Positions 42,300 to 54,160 are shown, counted from the stretch's first letter. The stretch is 64,000 nucleotides of DNA from an uncultured Holophagaceae bacterium (GCA_903884655.1 CAISFO010000052.1:80726-144725); one strand, 5' to 3'. The notes: a model not told the origin generated them from the sequence alone. Translations and numbers: made by a program.

Positions 42300-42926
42300 C
42301 TAGGCCGTTCCAAACAGCCGGTCGCCGGCGTCACCAAGACCAGGAAGGATGTAGCCCTTCTCGTTGAGCTGGCGGTCAACGGCGCCCACAACGATGATCA
42401 ATTCCGGGTGATCCTTTTGCAGCCGTTCCAGACCTTCCGGTGCGGCGAGCAGGGCGACGAGAGAGAGGTTGACGGCACCTGCCACCTTCAGCTGTTTCAC
42501 TGCTTCCGAGGCACTGCCACCCGTGGCGAGCATGGGATCCAGCACGAAAACGGGACGTGCCTCGAGGAGGGGCGGGAAGTTGCGATAGTAGGGAACCGGT
42601 TGAAGGGAATCGTGGTCGCGGTACAGGCCGAGATGTCCGACCTTCGCGGTGGGCATCAGCTGGAGGAAGGACGGAAGCAGGCCAAGCCCGGCCCGCAAAA
42701 CCGGCACCAGCACGGGATCCAGGGATTTCAGGCGCAGGGAACTCGTGCGTTCGAGCGGTGTCTCCACCACCACCGGCTCCGTCGGGAGCTGGCGCGTAGC
42801 TTCTGCAGCGAGGATCAAGCCCACTTCCTCGATGAGGGCCCGAAACAGGCTCCCGGGCGTCTTGCGATCGCGGATGAGAGAGAGCTTGTGGTGGACAAGG
42901 GGGTGGTCAACAACGTGGATCGTCAT
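42300..42926 (-). CDS. upp: Uracil phosphoribosyltransferase
   Basis: 208 aa, from ATG 42926 (GAGG eight bases upstream); an outer ATG at 42977 would add 17 residues. Converts uracil and PRPP to UMP in pyrimidine salvage. PRPP-binding region FVLDPMLATGGSASEAVKQL is clear; uracil-site ending is GYILPGLGDAGDRLFGT. N-terminus reads VVDHPLVHHKLSLIRDRKTP, typical of the family. Full length. Divergent from the next gene across 483 bp. Confidence 0.94.
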   Translation of the reverse strand: MTIHVVDHPLVHHKLSLIRDRKTPGSLFRALIEEVGLILAAEATRQLPTEPVVVETPLERTSSLRLKSLDPVLVPVLRAGLGLLPSFLQLMPTAKVGHLGLYRDHDSLQPVPYYRNFPPLLEARPVFVLDPMLATGGSASEAVKQLKVAGAVNLSLVALLAAPEGLERLQKDHPELIIVVGAVDRQLNEKGYILPGLGDAGDRLFGTA

Positions 42927-43409
42927 GGATACCTCGAGGCAAAACGCCGGGGTCCGGGTTGCGATCGCACGGCCCAAGCGGGAGAAGGTGCCAGCTGAAG
43001 CCTAGCAGGAGGGCGCCCTCACGGCAGGCCTGAAGTGTCGCCTTCGGGCCCTTCACCTGACGGCACCACGGTCCACCGGCTCGCCGCTTGGATCGGCTGG
43101 ACGAATCCTTGTCGGGTGCGTAGAACGTGTGCTGGAGCGGATCCCAAGAGAAAAACTTTCAAAGTGGTGGCCTCGGGGTGGATCGAAATGCGGGCCTCCT
43201 GATCGGGGTGTCTGCCCGGAGCATGAACCAGGGAGTCAGAAACGAATGTCGGAACTGGGAGGAGGTAGCGTCAAAAAAAATGAAGATTTTTTGTTTTTCT
43301 CTGTTGACCTCATCTGAATCGCTGGTTTGATATTGAATCAGAGGAAAAACGGACGATCATCTTCCCCATAGGGCCAGCAGCGAGGTATCTGAGATTTGGA
43401 GAGTGGGAA
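42927..43409. other. 483-bp intergenic region upstream of the TrpC-fold/H1-like gene
   Basis: No convincing gene. The left 200 bp are GC-rich. From about 43270 the sequence becomes AT-rich, with an A run followed by a T run (43273-43299) that could form a weak hairpin. TTGACC at 43305-43310 is followed after 17-18 bases by TTGATAT, giving a possible promoter (scored separately). A 67-aa frame at 43127-43330 has no ribosome-binding site or family features. Confidence 0.55.
43305..43334 (+). promoter_or_regulatory. Candidate sigma-70-type promoter
   Basis: A -35-like TTGACC at 43305-43310, a 17-18 bp spacer, and a weak -10-like TTGATA/TGATAT at 43328-43334, 75 bases before the ATG at 43410. 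The -35 is good, the -10 poor. Only sequence resemblance supports this. Confidence 0.3.
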
Positions 43410-46198
<2,789 letters not shown>

Positions 46199-46209
46199 GA
46201 GGTTCCACC

Positions 46210-46512
46210 GTGAACGCCAACTGGCTCCTCAAGTCCTCCACCCTGTGGGGCGTGCTGGGAGTCTCAGGGTTCCTGTCCCTGATGGCCATGCTGTTCTCCC
46301 AGGGCGGCATTCCCGAACTGCGGAAGCGTGAGGCCGAGCTGCGCACCGCCAGGACGCGACTGGTGGAACTGAATCGGCACAACCGCGAGCTGCTGGACGA
46401 GGTCCAGCGGCTTGCGGCGAAGGACCCCGAACTGATGGAGGCCCTGGCGCGCCGGCAGGGCTACGCCCGCAAGGGCGAGACCGTCTACACCTTCCGAAAT
46501 CGGGAACGGTAG
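46210..46512 (+). CDS. Septum-formation initiator (FtsB/DivIC family)
   Basis: 100 aa, GTG 46210 with AGGAGG eight bases upstream. One membrane helix (residues ~12-30) is followed by a coiled coil (REAELRTARTRLVELNRHNR) and a C-terminal QGYARKGETVYTF, where the conserved G-x-x-x-x-G-E..Y of DivIC/FtsB is seen. Acts in the divisome with FtsL and FtsQ. The position next to eno matches the common eno-ftsB order. Confidence 0.85.
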   Translation: MNANWLLKSSTLWGVLGVSGFLSLMAMLFSQGGIPELRKREAELRTARTRLVELNRHNRELLDEVQRLAAKDPELMEALARRQGYARKGETVYTFRNRER

Positions 46513-46513
46513 C

Positions 46514-47320
46514 TTGGACTTGCACCTGGCTTCCGCCGCTGGGAATGTGTTCGGCTATCTCTGGCTGGACGAGGCTAAGGATTGTACTGGCGCTGATTAC
46601 GCCAGAATCCTTTGTCCGAAGGGACATGGGTTTGGTTTAGATGGCCTTTTTTTGATGCAAAGGCCCGGACCAGGGCCATGGGGGTTGGAACACTGGGATA
46701 CAGATGGTTCCAAGTCCTTTTGTTCCAATGGTAGCAGAGCAGCCTTGGCGATCGCGGGAGCCCCCGGCGAGGTCTTCATCGAGGCCATCTCCAATGACGA
46801 GGTCATTCACCTTCGCCGCGAGGAAACAGGTGAGGTCGGTCTTCGCATGCCTGAAGGACCGGGGTTCGGTTTTCGCCCGGTGCCCATTTCCACAACCACG
46901 CCCGCGGCCTTCGGATGGATCGGCAATCCTCAGCTGATCCTGCGGGTACCTTCGGTGGCCGCAGTGGATTTGCCGGTGTTTGCGCCACCACTGCGACATC
47001 ACGCCGCGATCCAGGGCGGCACCAACGTGAATGTGGTGGAGGTCCTGGCGCCGGGCGAAGCCAGGATCCGTTCCTGGGAGCGGGGTGTGGAAGGCGAGAC
47101 CCTCTGCTGCGGCACTGGTTGCGCCGTCGCTGCGGCGTGGCTTGCCCAAACCGATGGTCGTTCGAGCTGGCGTCTTCACACGGCAGGCGGGGAGACGGTG
47201 ACGGTGGAACTCGCCCTCGACCAGGATGGCTCGTGGCGGAACCTGTGGCTGTCCGGCCCCATCCGGCGGCTCGGAATTGTGCAGCCTGATCCCTCGCTCT
47301 TGCTGCGGTTGCGACGCTGA
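46514..47320 (+). CDS. dapF: Diaminopimelate epimerase (divergent)
   Basis: 268 aa from TTG 46514. Converts LL- to meso-diaminopimelate for peptidoglycan and lysine. Two catalytic Cys are visible: DTDGSKSFCSNGSRAA (family N-x-D-G-S...C-G-N-G-x-R, here Ser for the first Gly) and LCCGTGCAVAAAWL (family A-C-G-T-G). N-terminus LHLASAAGNVFGYL fits the F-T-K-M-x-G-x-G-N-D-F start poorly: the Asp is Val. So it is a recognisable but divergent member; activity is probable but worth checking. Confidence 0.78.
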   Translation: MDLHLASAAGNVFGYLWLDEAKDCTGADYARILCPKGHGFGLDGLFLMQRPGPGPWGLEHWDTDGSKSFCSNGSRAALAIAGAPGEVFIEAISNDEVIHLRREETGEVGLRMPEGPGFGFRPVPISTTTPAAFGWIGNPQLILRVPSVAAVDLPVFAPPLRHHAAIQGGTNVNVVEVLAPGEARIRSWERGVEGETLCCGTGCAVAAAWLAQTDGRSSWRLHTAGGETVTVELALDQDGSWRNLWLSGPIRRLGIVQPDPSLLLRLRR

Positions 47321-47434
47321 GAACATGGGCGCTTCGCCGTGGAACCCGACCTGCTAGACTGGCATGTTCCACACCCGAGAGGATGCTGAGATGCTTGGTG
47401 CGACCACCGCCTGCGCGATGTTGAGGGCAGTCTG

Positions 47435-48214
47435 ATGCATGCCCGAGTGGTGGCCTTGGCAAACCAGAAGGGCGGCGTGGGCAAGACCACCACGGCCATC
47501 AATCTGGCCGCCTCTCTCGCGATGATGGAAAAGATGGTGCTCTTGCTGGACTTCGATCCCCAGGGCCACAGCACCACTGGCCTGGGTTTCCCGAAGCCGG
47601 ATCACCGGGCCGGGGCCTACGCCCTGATGAAGGGTGCGCCTGCCGAGGCCCTGCTGCTCAGCACGGAAGTTCCAATGATGCAGGTGATTCCCGCAGGCAA
47701 GGATCTCGCGCAGCTGGAATTCGAACTCTTCGAGCTGCCCCAACTCCAGGTGCTGAAGCTGGCCCTCGCGCCCCTCATCGAACGCTTCGACTACATCCTC
47801 ATCGATCCTCCGCCAAGCCTCGGCATGATCACTCTGAACGCGCTCACTGCGGCGGACGAGGTCATCGTCCCCATGCCTTGCGAGTTCTTCGCGCTCGATG
47901 GCCTGGCGGAACTGACCGAAACCCTGCGGCGCATCCAGGCCGGTCCGAATCCCAGGCTGCAGCTTGGCGGGATCCTGTTGACCATGGCGGAAGAACGCAC
48001 CAACCTCGGGGCGGCGGTGGCCGCAGAGGTCCGACACGCCTTCCCGGGGAAGGTCTTCCAGACCATGATCCCCCGCAACATCCGGCTGGCTGAAGCCCCC
48101 AGCCACGGCAAGCCTGTAGCCTTCTACGATCTGCGCTCCAAGGGCGCCCAGGCCTACCTGAGCCTCGCGAAGGAATGGGTCGGCGCGGAGCTCCTCGCAC
48201 GGAGGGAAGCCTGA
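47435..48214 (+). CDS. parA: Chromosome-partitioning ATPase ParA/Soj
   Basis: 259 aa. Deviant Walker A NQKGGVGKTTTAINL, Walker A' LLLDFDPQGHSTTGLG, Walker B FDYILIDPPPSLGMITLNAL. Drives segregation of ParB-bound origin regions. ATG 47435 follows GAGGG. The stop overlaps the parB start by one base (TGATG). A 114-bp gap upstream should hold the promoter. Confidence 0.95.
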   Translation: MHARVVALANQKGGVGKTTTAINLAASLAMMEKMVLLLDFDPQGHSTTGLGFPKPDHRAGAYALMKGAPAEALLLSTEVPMMQVIPAGKDLAQLEFELFELPQLQVLKLALAPLIERFDYILIDPPPSLGMITLNALTAADEVIVPMPCEFFALDGLAELTETLRRIQAGPNPRLQLGGILLTMAEERTNLGAAVAAEVRHAFPGKVFQTMIPRNIRLAEAPSHGKPVAFYDLRSKGAQAYLSLAKEWVGAELLARREA

Positions 48215-49080
48215 TGACTCTGTTGAAGCGACCGGCCCTGGGCCGCGGACTCACCTCGCTCATGAGCCAGATGGCCCCTGAGGATGCCAACCAGCGGGAG
48301 CTGCCCCTGGGCAGCATGGTGCCGAACCGGGCCCAGCCGCGCACCCACTTCGACGAGACGGCCCTGGCGGAGCTTGCGGAAAGTCTGAAGCAGCACGGCA
48401 TGGTCCAGCCCATCGTGGTCCGCAAAGTGGGCGACCAGTTCGAGATCATCGCCGGCGAACGGCGTTGGCGGGCGGCCCGCAAGGCAGGCCTGGCCATGGT
48501 TCCCGTGGTGATCAAGGAGGTGCCCGATGACCGCCTGCTCGAGATCGCCCTGGTGGAGAACATCCAGCGCCAGGAACTGAACCCCATCGAAGAGGCCACG
48601 GCCTATTGGCAGCTTGGAGAGCATCTGAGGCTCACCCAGGAACAAGTCGCGGATCGGGTCGGCAAGTCCCGGCCCCAGGTGGCCAACACCCTGCGGCTCC
48701 TGCGCCTGCCGGCCGAACTGAAGGCTGAGGTGGCCCACGGTCGACTGAGTACGGGCCACGCCAAGGTCCTGCTCGGTGTGCCGGACCCCCGCCTCCAGGA
48801 GCAGCTGGCCTTCGAGGTGGTGGCCCAGCAGCTCAGTGTTCGCGCCCTGGAGGCCCGCATCCAGCAGCTCCAGAAGCAAGCCAAGACCAAGGGAAAGCGG
48901 AAGCATCCCCAGGAGTTGTTCATCAAGGCTGCTGCCGAGGAGCTCACCCAGTCCTGGGGGACTCGCATCGAGATCAAGGCCAAAGGCAAGTCGGGCACTC
49001 TGGTGATGCACTATGGCAGCGAGGGTGAGCTGGACCGTCTCTTCGAAGCCCTCAAGCATGGCCCCGCCAAGCGCCGTTAG
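48214..49080 (+). CDS. parB: Chromosome-partitioning protein ParB/Spo0J
   Basis: 288 aa from ATG 48214. N-terminal ParA-contact segment RPALGRGLTSLM, CTPase/nuclease-like ParB domain with IIAGERRWRAARKAGL, the arginine-rich ENIQRQELNPIEEATAYW, and helix-turn-helix LTQEQVADRVGKSRPQVANT. C-terminal dimerisation region SGTLVMHYGSEGELDRL. parS sites (consensus TGTTTCACGTGAAACA) were not seen in this window. Confidence 0.95.
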   Translation: MTLLKRPALGRGLTSLMSQMAPEDANQRELPLGSMVPNRAQPRTHFDETALAELAESLKQHGMVQPIVVRKVGDQFEIIAGERRWRAARKAGLAMVPVVIKEVPDDRLLEIALVENIQRQELNPIEEATAYWQLGEHLRLTQEQVADRVGKSRPQVANTLRLLRLPAELKAEVAHGRLSTGHAKVLLGVPDPRLQEQLAFEVVAQQLSVRALEARIQQLQKQAKTKGKRKHPQELFIKAAAEELTQSWGTRIEIKAKGKSGTLVMHYGSEGELDRLFEALKHGPAKRR

Positions 49081-49088
49081 GAGCTCCC

Positions 49089-49945
49089 ATGTCGTCCTGG
49101 TTCGTCAAGAAGCGTCAGCAGAAAACCGCAGTTGAGGAAAAGACCGTCCGCGTGCCTGAGGGGCTCTGGATCAAGTGTGATGCCTGCAAAGAGCTGATCT
49201 ACCGCAAGGAACTGGTCAACACCCACAATGTCTGTCCCAAGTGCGGGTACCACTTCCGCATTGGTGTGGACGAGCGCCTCGAGAACCTGATGGACGAGGG
49301 CTGGACCACCCTGTTCGGGGACCTGCGCAGCTCGGATCCCCTGGGCTTCGTGGCCATGAAGAGCTACAAGGACCAGTTGAAGAAACTGGATGAGGCCGGA
49401 CAGACTGAAGATGCCGTGGTCGTCGTGGAGGCACCATCTCGGGGCATGAGGTGGTGACGGCCGTCATGAACTTCGACTTCCTGGCCGCCAGCATGGGCAG
49501 TGTGGTGGGCGAGAAGCTGCGCCTGGGGGCCGAACGGGCCCTGGAGAAGCACTGCGCCTTCATCATCGTCAGCTGCAGCGGCGGCGCCCGCATGCAGGAG
49601 GGGACCCTGTCCCTCATGCAGATGGCCAAGGTGAGCGCGGCTCTGGCCAAGCTGGACAAGGCGGGCCTGCCGTACCTCAGCATCCTCACCGACCCCACCA
49701 CCGGTGGAGTGAGCGCCAGCTACGCCATGCTGGGGGACCTCAACATCGCCGAGCCCAAGGCCCTCATCGGGTTCGCCGGACCCCGGGTCATCGAGCAGAC
49801 CATCAAGCAGAGCCTGCCCGAAGGTTTCCAGCGCTCGGAGTTTCTCCAGGCCCACGGCATGGTGGACAAGGTGGTCAGCCGGGATCACCTTAAGGACTTC
49901 ATCACCGCCTGCCTGGCGTGGATGATGCCAACACCCAGGGACTGA
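49089..49945 (+). pseudogene. accD: accD (acetyl-CoA carboxylase carboxyltransferase beta), frameshifted
   Basis: Two frames together give a complete AccD (285 aa if joined). First frame: zinc ribbon CDACKELIYRKELVNTHNVC-type with four Cys (residues ~31-53) and [20 protein letters not shown], then a premature stop at 49457. Second frame resumes with [50 protein letters not shown] and [12 protein letters not shown]. Restoring one G at 49430/49431 (GTGGAGG to GTGGAGGG) makes the frame continuous. AccD is essential, so a sequence error is more likely than real loss; translation by -1 slippage lacks a canonical heptamer. Followed by folC in the usual order. Confidence 0.85.
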
Positions 49946-51168
49946 TGGATTTCAAGCCAGTCTACCTTCCTCGCCTCCAGGAACGGGGCCATCTCGGCAT
50001 CAAGTGCGGGTTGGAGAACATTCGGGCCTTGCTCGATGGTCTCGGCCGCCCGGACGAAGGTTTCCCTGTGGTCCTCATTGCCGGCACCAACGGCAAAGGC
50101 AGCACCGGCGCCTTTCTCGCCCACATGCTGAAGGCTTCAGGCTTCGTGGTGGGCTGGACCACGTCCCCCCACCTGGTCGAGGTCGCGGAACGCATCTGGG
50201 TGGATGGTGAACCCATCGGTACGGGCGCCCTGGACCTCCTGCTGGGGGAAGCCTTCGAGGCCGAAGCCATCGCCGGCATCCAGGCGACCTATTTCGAGCT
50301 GATGATCGCCGCCGCCCTCTCGGCCTTCCGCATGACCGGTGTGGAAGTGGCCCTGCTGGAAGTGGGCATGGGCGGACGCTGGGATGCCACCAACGCCACG
50401 GATCCCCTTCTTACGGTGCTGACGACCGTGGGCCTGGACCACCAGCAGTACCTGGGAGACACCCGGGAAGCCATCGCCCGTGAAAAACTCTGCACGGCCC
50501 GGGAGGGTCGTCCGCTCGTGCTGGGACCCACGCTGGATCCAGAGTGGATCCGCCCCCTGCTGCCCTGCCAGCCTGTTCTGCACCCCGCGCCCCGACTGGG
50601 GCACGCGGACCTCAGATGGGATCATTCCCGGGTGCAGGGGCAGCGGGTGGGCCTCGCAGGCCTCCATCAGCTCGACAACCTGGCGACCGCCTTTGAAGCG
50701 ATCCGCCAGCTTCAGGCACTGGGCTTCCCGATTCCCGAGGACCGTCTCTGGAGCGCAGTGGCACAGGTCCAGTGGCCTGGCCGGCTCTGGAAGACGCCTG
50801 GATTGGAAGAGGTATGGATGGATGGGGCCCACAACCCCGATGGCGCGCGGGTGTTGGCCGACCATGCACTGGCCTGCGGCGTGCAGCCCCATCTATATAT
50901 AGGTGCCATGGGGGACAAGGATCATGTGGGCGTGGCCCGGGAACTGAAGCGGATGCGCCCCCTGTCAGTGACCTTCGTACACGGCGACGCGCCCAGGTAT
51001 GCCACCGCGGAGGACCTCGGGAACGCATGGGGAATCGAAGCCTCCATGCTCACCCTGCGGCAGGCGGTGGCTCATTTGAAGGCCCACTCGGAGTCACCCC
51101 GCCTGGTGACCGGGTCGCTCTACCTTCTGGGCGATCTTCTTCGCGAAATGGGCATCCAGCCATTCTAA
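49945..51168 (+). CDS. folC: Folylpolyglutamate/dihydrofolate synthase
   Basis: 407 aa from ATG 49945, overlapping the accD stop by one base (an earlier GTG at 49918 overlaps more). Adds glutamate to folates. P-loop IAGTNGKGSTGAFLAHML, then LLEVGMGGRWDATN and TTVGLDHQQYLGDT, and C-terminal WMDGAHNPDGARVL. Folate supports ThyX-type reactions elsewhere in the window. Order accD-folC is widespread. Confidence 0.93.
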   Translation: MDFKPVYLPRLQERGHLGIKCGLENIRALLDGLGRPDEGFPVVLIAGTNGKGSTGAFLAHMLKASGFVVGWTTSPHLVEVAERIWVDGEPIGTGALDLLLGEAFEAEAIAGIQATYFELMIAAALSAFRMTGVEVALLEVGMGGRWDATNATDPLLTVLTTVGLDHQQYLGDTREAIAREKLCTAREGRPLVLGPTLDPEWIRPLLPCQPVLHPAPRLGHADLRWDHSRVQGQRVGLAGLHQLDNLATAFEAIRQLQALGFPIPEDRLWSAVAQVQWPGRLWKTPGLEEVWMDGAHNPDGARVLADHALACGVQPHLYIGAMGDKDHVGVARELKRMRPLSVTFVHGDAPRYATAEDLGNAWGIEASMLTLRQAVAHLKAHSESPRLVTGSLYLLGDLLREMGIQPF

Positions 51169-51201
51169 GGATCCACCCGCCCCCATGCCGATGAGGGTCC
51201 C

Positions 51202-51870
51202 ATGCGACGGCTCCTCCTCTGCCTCGGCTTGTCCGCCACCCTCGGTGCCCAGGTCTCCCTGCGGGTCGTGGCCGTGGAGCGCCAGGGACTGCCTCCCTAT
51301 GAAGAAGGTGACCGCAGCTACCGCCTGGATGGAGGCAGGAATCGCGGACTCCGGGTAGGGGATCGCATGCTGGTGAAGCGCCCAGGGGAGGCCAGGGCCT
51401 TCGGCCATTTCTGGGTGACAGGGGTTTCCATGGACCAGGCCTCGGCCCGGTTCGTTCCCGTTCTCGATCATTCGCCCATGAAGGGAGACCTCGCCATCCT
51501 CGAGGTGCTGAAGTGGATGCCCCCGACGAGTCGGCTGGAGGTGGACCCGCTGCCCTTGATACCCGGACCAAGCTCCAAGATCGAAGCGCCGCCCAGGGAA
51601 GGGGTGCTCTTCTTCCTGCCCCAGCGGCCCGAGCTCAGCCTTGCGGGGTTGAAGAAGCTGGAGACCTGGGTCGAGCAGTGGGGGACCGAGGGACGCTGGA
51701 TGATCCAAGTGCCGGCGGCCAAGGCACTGAAACCGGCCCTTCAGAAACAGCGTGCGGAAACCCTCATGGCTGCGTTGCGGGCTCTCGGCATCGCCCAAGT
51801 GAAGCTGGAGACGACACCGCGGGTCGCGGAAAGCAAGTACGATCCGGCCTGGATCCGCCACTGGGAATGA
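51202..51870 (+). CDS. Exported protein with OmpA-like C-terminal segment, unassigned
   Basis: 222 aa. Residues 1-16 form a signal peptide (LLLCLGLSATLGAQ). The middle is beta-rich (GGRNRGLRVGDRMLVKRPGE, GHFWVTGVSMDQASARFVPV). The last ~85 residues (FLPQRPELSLAGLKKLETWV, then RAETLMAALRALGIAQVKLE) resemble a peptidoglycan-binding OmpA-family domain with altered loop residues. I do not recognise a family by name. Starts 33 bp after folC and may share its transcript. Confidence 0.5.
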   Translation: MRRLLLCLGLSATLGAQVSLRVVAVERQGLPPYEEGDRSYRLDGGRNRGLRVGDRMLVKRPGEARAFGHFWVTGVSMDQASARFVPVLDHSPMKGDLAILEVLKWMPPTSRLEVDPLPLIPGPSSKIEAPPREGVLFFLPQRPELSLAGLKKLETWVEQWGTEGRWMIQVPAAKALKPALQKQRAETLMAALRALGIAQVKLETTPRVAESKYDPAWIRHWE

Positions 51871-51919
51871 TCCCGATGGGGAACTCACTGTTCCTTCTTC
51901 GTGCTCTGGACTGGACCCG

Positions 51920-52537
51920 TCAAGGCAACTCGGGCGTCCCGAGGCGGAACGTCTGACCCAGAGCACCATAGTTGGGGCCGACCACGGAGGCCAGCCGGGC
52001 CAGTGGCGTCCACAGGCTGGCGTCTGCGCTGTCTTCGTCAGCGCTCCAGATGCGGTCCGCGGCGTGCGCCACCAGGACGTCCAGCAGCACCAGGGTGCTG
52101 GCTGGGCCCAGGTCCAGCTCGCGGTTCAGGCGGCATTCCAGAGCCACGGGCGCATCCAGCAGGCGCGGAGGGGTGATGCGAAGGGACGCTCCCGTGGCGA
52201 GCCCAAGCTGCTCGACCTCGCTGATGTCGGGTCCCACCTCGGCGGCACTGGCGTGCAGGGCTTCCAGCAGGGGCAGGTCCGCGAGGTGGACCACGGCTTC
52301 GCCTCGCTCCTTCAGGTTCCGGTGGGTGTCTTTCAAGGAGCCGTCCTTGCGGCGTCCCAGGGTGAGGGCCAGCATGGGCGGTCCGAAGATGCCCATGAAG
52401 CTGCTGAACGGGGCCAGGTTCACCACCCCAGAACCGTCCACAGTGGTGACCCAGGCGATGGGCCGGGGGATCACCAGGCTGGAGAGGATGCGATACACGT
52501 CCCGTTTGGGAAGGGCGGCGAGGTCACGGGTGATCAT
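51920..52537 (-). CDS. Flavin reductase-like FMN-binding protein
   Basis: 205 aa from ATG 52537 (GGAG seven bases upstream); ATG 52543 overlaps the previous stop and is also possible. Matches the flavin reductase/NTAB fold: SSLVIPRPIAWVTTVDGSG, NLAPFSSFMGIFGPPMLALT, KDTHRNLKERGEAVVHLAD. Probably a flavin-dependent oxidoreductase in the cytoplasm; substrate unknown. It immediately follows the YjbQ gene on the same strand. Confidence 0.85.
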   Translation of the reverse strand: MITRDLAALPKRDVYRILSSLVIPRPIAWVTTVDGSGVVNLAPFSSFMGIFGPPMLALTLGRRKDGSLKDTHRNLKERGEAVVHLADLPLLEALHASAAEVGPDISEVEQLGLATGASLRITPPRLLDAPVALECRLNRELDLGPASTLVLLDVLVAHAADRIWSADEDSADASLWTPLARLASVVGPNYGALGQTFRLGTPELP

Positions 52538-52539
52538 GG

Positions 52540-52974
52540 TCATTCTCCGATGATTTTAATAAGGATGCGTTTGTCCCGGCGGCCGTCGAACTCGCCATAG
52601 AAGACCTGTTCCCAGGTCCCGAAATCGAGATGTCCCCCTGTGATGGCGATGACCACTTCGCGGCCCATCACTTGGCGTTTGTGGTGGGCGTCGCCGTTGT
52701 CCTCGCCGGAGCGGTTATGGAGGTAGCCGCCTTGAGCGGGATCCGAGCCGGCGTTGAAGGGAGCGAGTTTCTCCAGCCACCGCAGGTAGTCCTGCTTGAG
52801 GCCGGATTCCTCGTCGTTGATGAAGACGCTGGACGTGATGTGCATGGAGTTCACCAGGCAGAGCCCCTCCTGGATGCCACTGGCGCGGACAGCCGAGGCC
52901 ACCTCCTCCGTGATGTTCACGAAGCCGGTGCGGCCGGGAACATGAAGGGTGAGGACCTTCCGGTGGCTCTTCAC
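52540..52974 (-). CDS. YjbQ family protein (UPF0047)
   Basis: 144 aa from GTG 52974 with GGAGG nine bases upstream. Family features: [38 protein letters not shown], and [20 protein letters not shown]. The conserved His/Asp/Glu cluster and short beta-rich fold match YjbQ/ThiE-like proteins, which have weak thiamine phosphate synthase activity in some bacteria. Translation of the flavin reductase may be coupled to it. Confidence 0.88.
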   Translation of the reverse strand: MKSHRKVLTLHVPGRTGFVNITEEVASAVRASGIQEGLCLVNSMHITSSVFINDEESGLKQDYLRWLEKLAPFNAGSDPAQGGYLHNRSGEDNGDAHHKRQVMGREVVIAITGGHLDFGTWEQVFYGEFDGRRDKRILIKIIGE

Positions 52975-52984
52975 GAGGCACCTC

Positions 52985-53165
52985 CACGTATCGCACGCTC
53001 TGCGTGCTCCGGCGCACGACCTTTGCCGACCTGGAGCCTCCCTGTGCGGGGCCCTGTGGGCTTCGGCTGCGCCGAAGTGGCACTCCATCTATCGGTCGCA
53101 GTGCGACCTCCCGCTCGCTGGTACTCGCGGAGATGGAGCCTCCGCTCCTGCTTCAGGCTCATGGG
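52985..53165. repeat. Palindrome-rich intergenic segment
   Basis: Between yjbQ and the SPFH gene, several short perfect inverted repeats lie in a row: GCACGC/GCGTGC (52993-53007, three-base loop), CTTCGGC/GCCGAAG (53061-53077, three-base loop) and GTCGC/GCGAC (53095-53107). Others, such as paired GGAGCCTCC strings near 53033 and 53134, flank them. No open frame here has family features. It looks like a REP-like or structured-RNA element, not a known riboswitch. Confidence 0.5.
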
Positions 53166-53248
53166 CGAAGGATACCGGGGATTCACGGGACCCGGGAGCC
53201 GACCAGTCAAGAAGGCCTGTTAACCTGAGCCGCCCCTGGAGGTGTTTG

Positions 53249-54160
53249 ATGGTCCTCATTGCCGTACTGCTGCTGCTGGTCGGTGCCCTGGCCTGGAAAT
53301 GGAAGACCAAGGTGGGATTCCCCCTGTCGGTACGGCTGGGCATTGTCCAGTGGGTGGGGCTTGGGCTCGGCTCGCTCGTGCTCCTGGCTTCCATGGCCGT
53401 CATCGTGCCGCCGGGCCAGGCGGGTGTGGTGGTGCTTTTCGGGACCGTTCGGAGCCAGGTGCTCCCGGCGGGTCTGCACTTCATCAACCCTTTCTCCCAG
53501 GTAGTGGAGATGGAGGTACGAACCCGGAACTACACCATGTCGGGCATCGCGGACGAGGGGCAGAAGAAGGGTGATGATTCCATCCCCGTCATCACGTCTG
53601 ACGGTCTTACCGTAAAGCTTGATTCCACGGTGTTCTATCACCTGGACCAGGAATACTGCGCCAAGATCTACGAAAAGATCGGCACGGATGTGGAGGGCCA
53701 GATCCTTCGCAGCCAGATCCGCACCTCGCTCCGGGATGCGGCTGCGGGCCTCACCGCCACCGAGCTCTACACCACCAAGCGCATGGGCTTCGTGGATAAC
53801 GTCTCCAAGACGCTCACGACGGCCTTCAAAGAACGCGGGATCGTCATGGAACAGGTCCTGCTGCGCAATGTGCTGCTGCCGGACCAGATCACCAAGGCCA
53901 TCAATGACAAGATCGCGGCGGACCAGGACGCCCAGAAAATGGCCTTCGTGCTCCAGAAGGAGAAGCAGGAAGCCGAGCGCAAGCGCATCGAGGCCGAGGG
54001 TCAGGCCCGGGCCCAACAGATCGTGAGCCAGAGCCTCACGCCTCAGATCATCGAGAACAACCGCATTCAGGCTCTGCGGGAGATCGGTGCCAAGGGGAAC
54101 TTGATCATCACGCCCATGGGCGGGGCGACGCCCATGATCCAGGTCCCGGCGAAGCGGTGA
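53249..54160 (+). CDS. SPFH/prohibitin family membrane protein
   Basis: 303 aa from ATG 53249 (GGAGG six bases upstream). Two N-terminal hydrophobic stretches (residues 1-15 and ~33-48), then the SPFH domain: PPGQAGVVVLFGTVRSQVLP, GLHFINPFSQVVEMEVRTRN, and a coiled-coil flotillin-like ending (LQKEKQEAERKRIEAEGQAR). Similar to HflC-type proteins that organise membrane microdomains or regulate FtsH. No FtsH or hflK gene is beside it. Convergent with the HtrA gene. Confidence 0.86.
   Translation: MVLIAVLLLLVGALAWKWKTKVGFPLSVRLGIVQWVGLGLGSLVLLASMAVIVPPGQAGVVVLFGTVRSQVLPAGLHFINPFSQVVEMEVRTRNYTMSGIADEGQKKGDDSIPVITSDGLTVKLDSTVFYHLDQEYCAKIYEKIGTDVEGQILRSQIRTSLRDAAAGLTATELYTTKRMGFVDNVSKTLTTAFKERGIVMEQVLLRNVLLPDQITKAINDKIAADQDAQKMAFVLQKEKQEAERKRIEAEGQARAQQIVSQSLTPQIIENNRIQALREIGAKGNLIITPMGGATPMIQVPAKR

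Noticed and set aside
43127..43330. 67-aa plus-strand frame upstream of the TrpC-fold gene
   Set aside because: No ribosome-binding site and no conserved features; lies in promoter-like AT-rich sequence.
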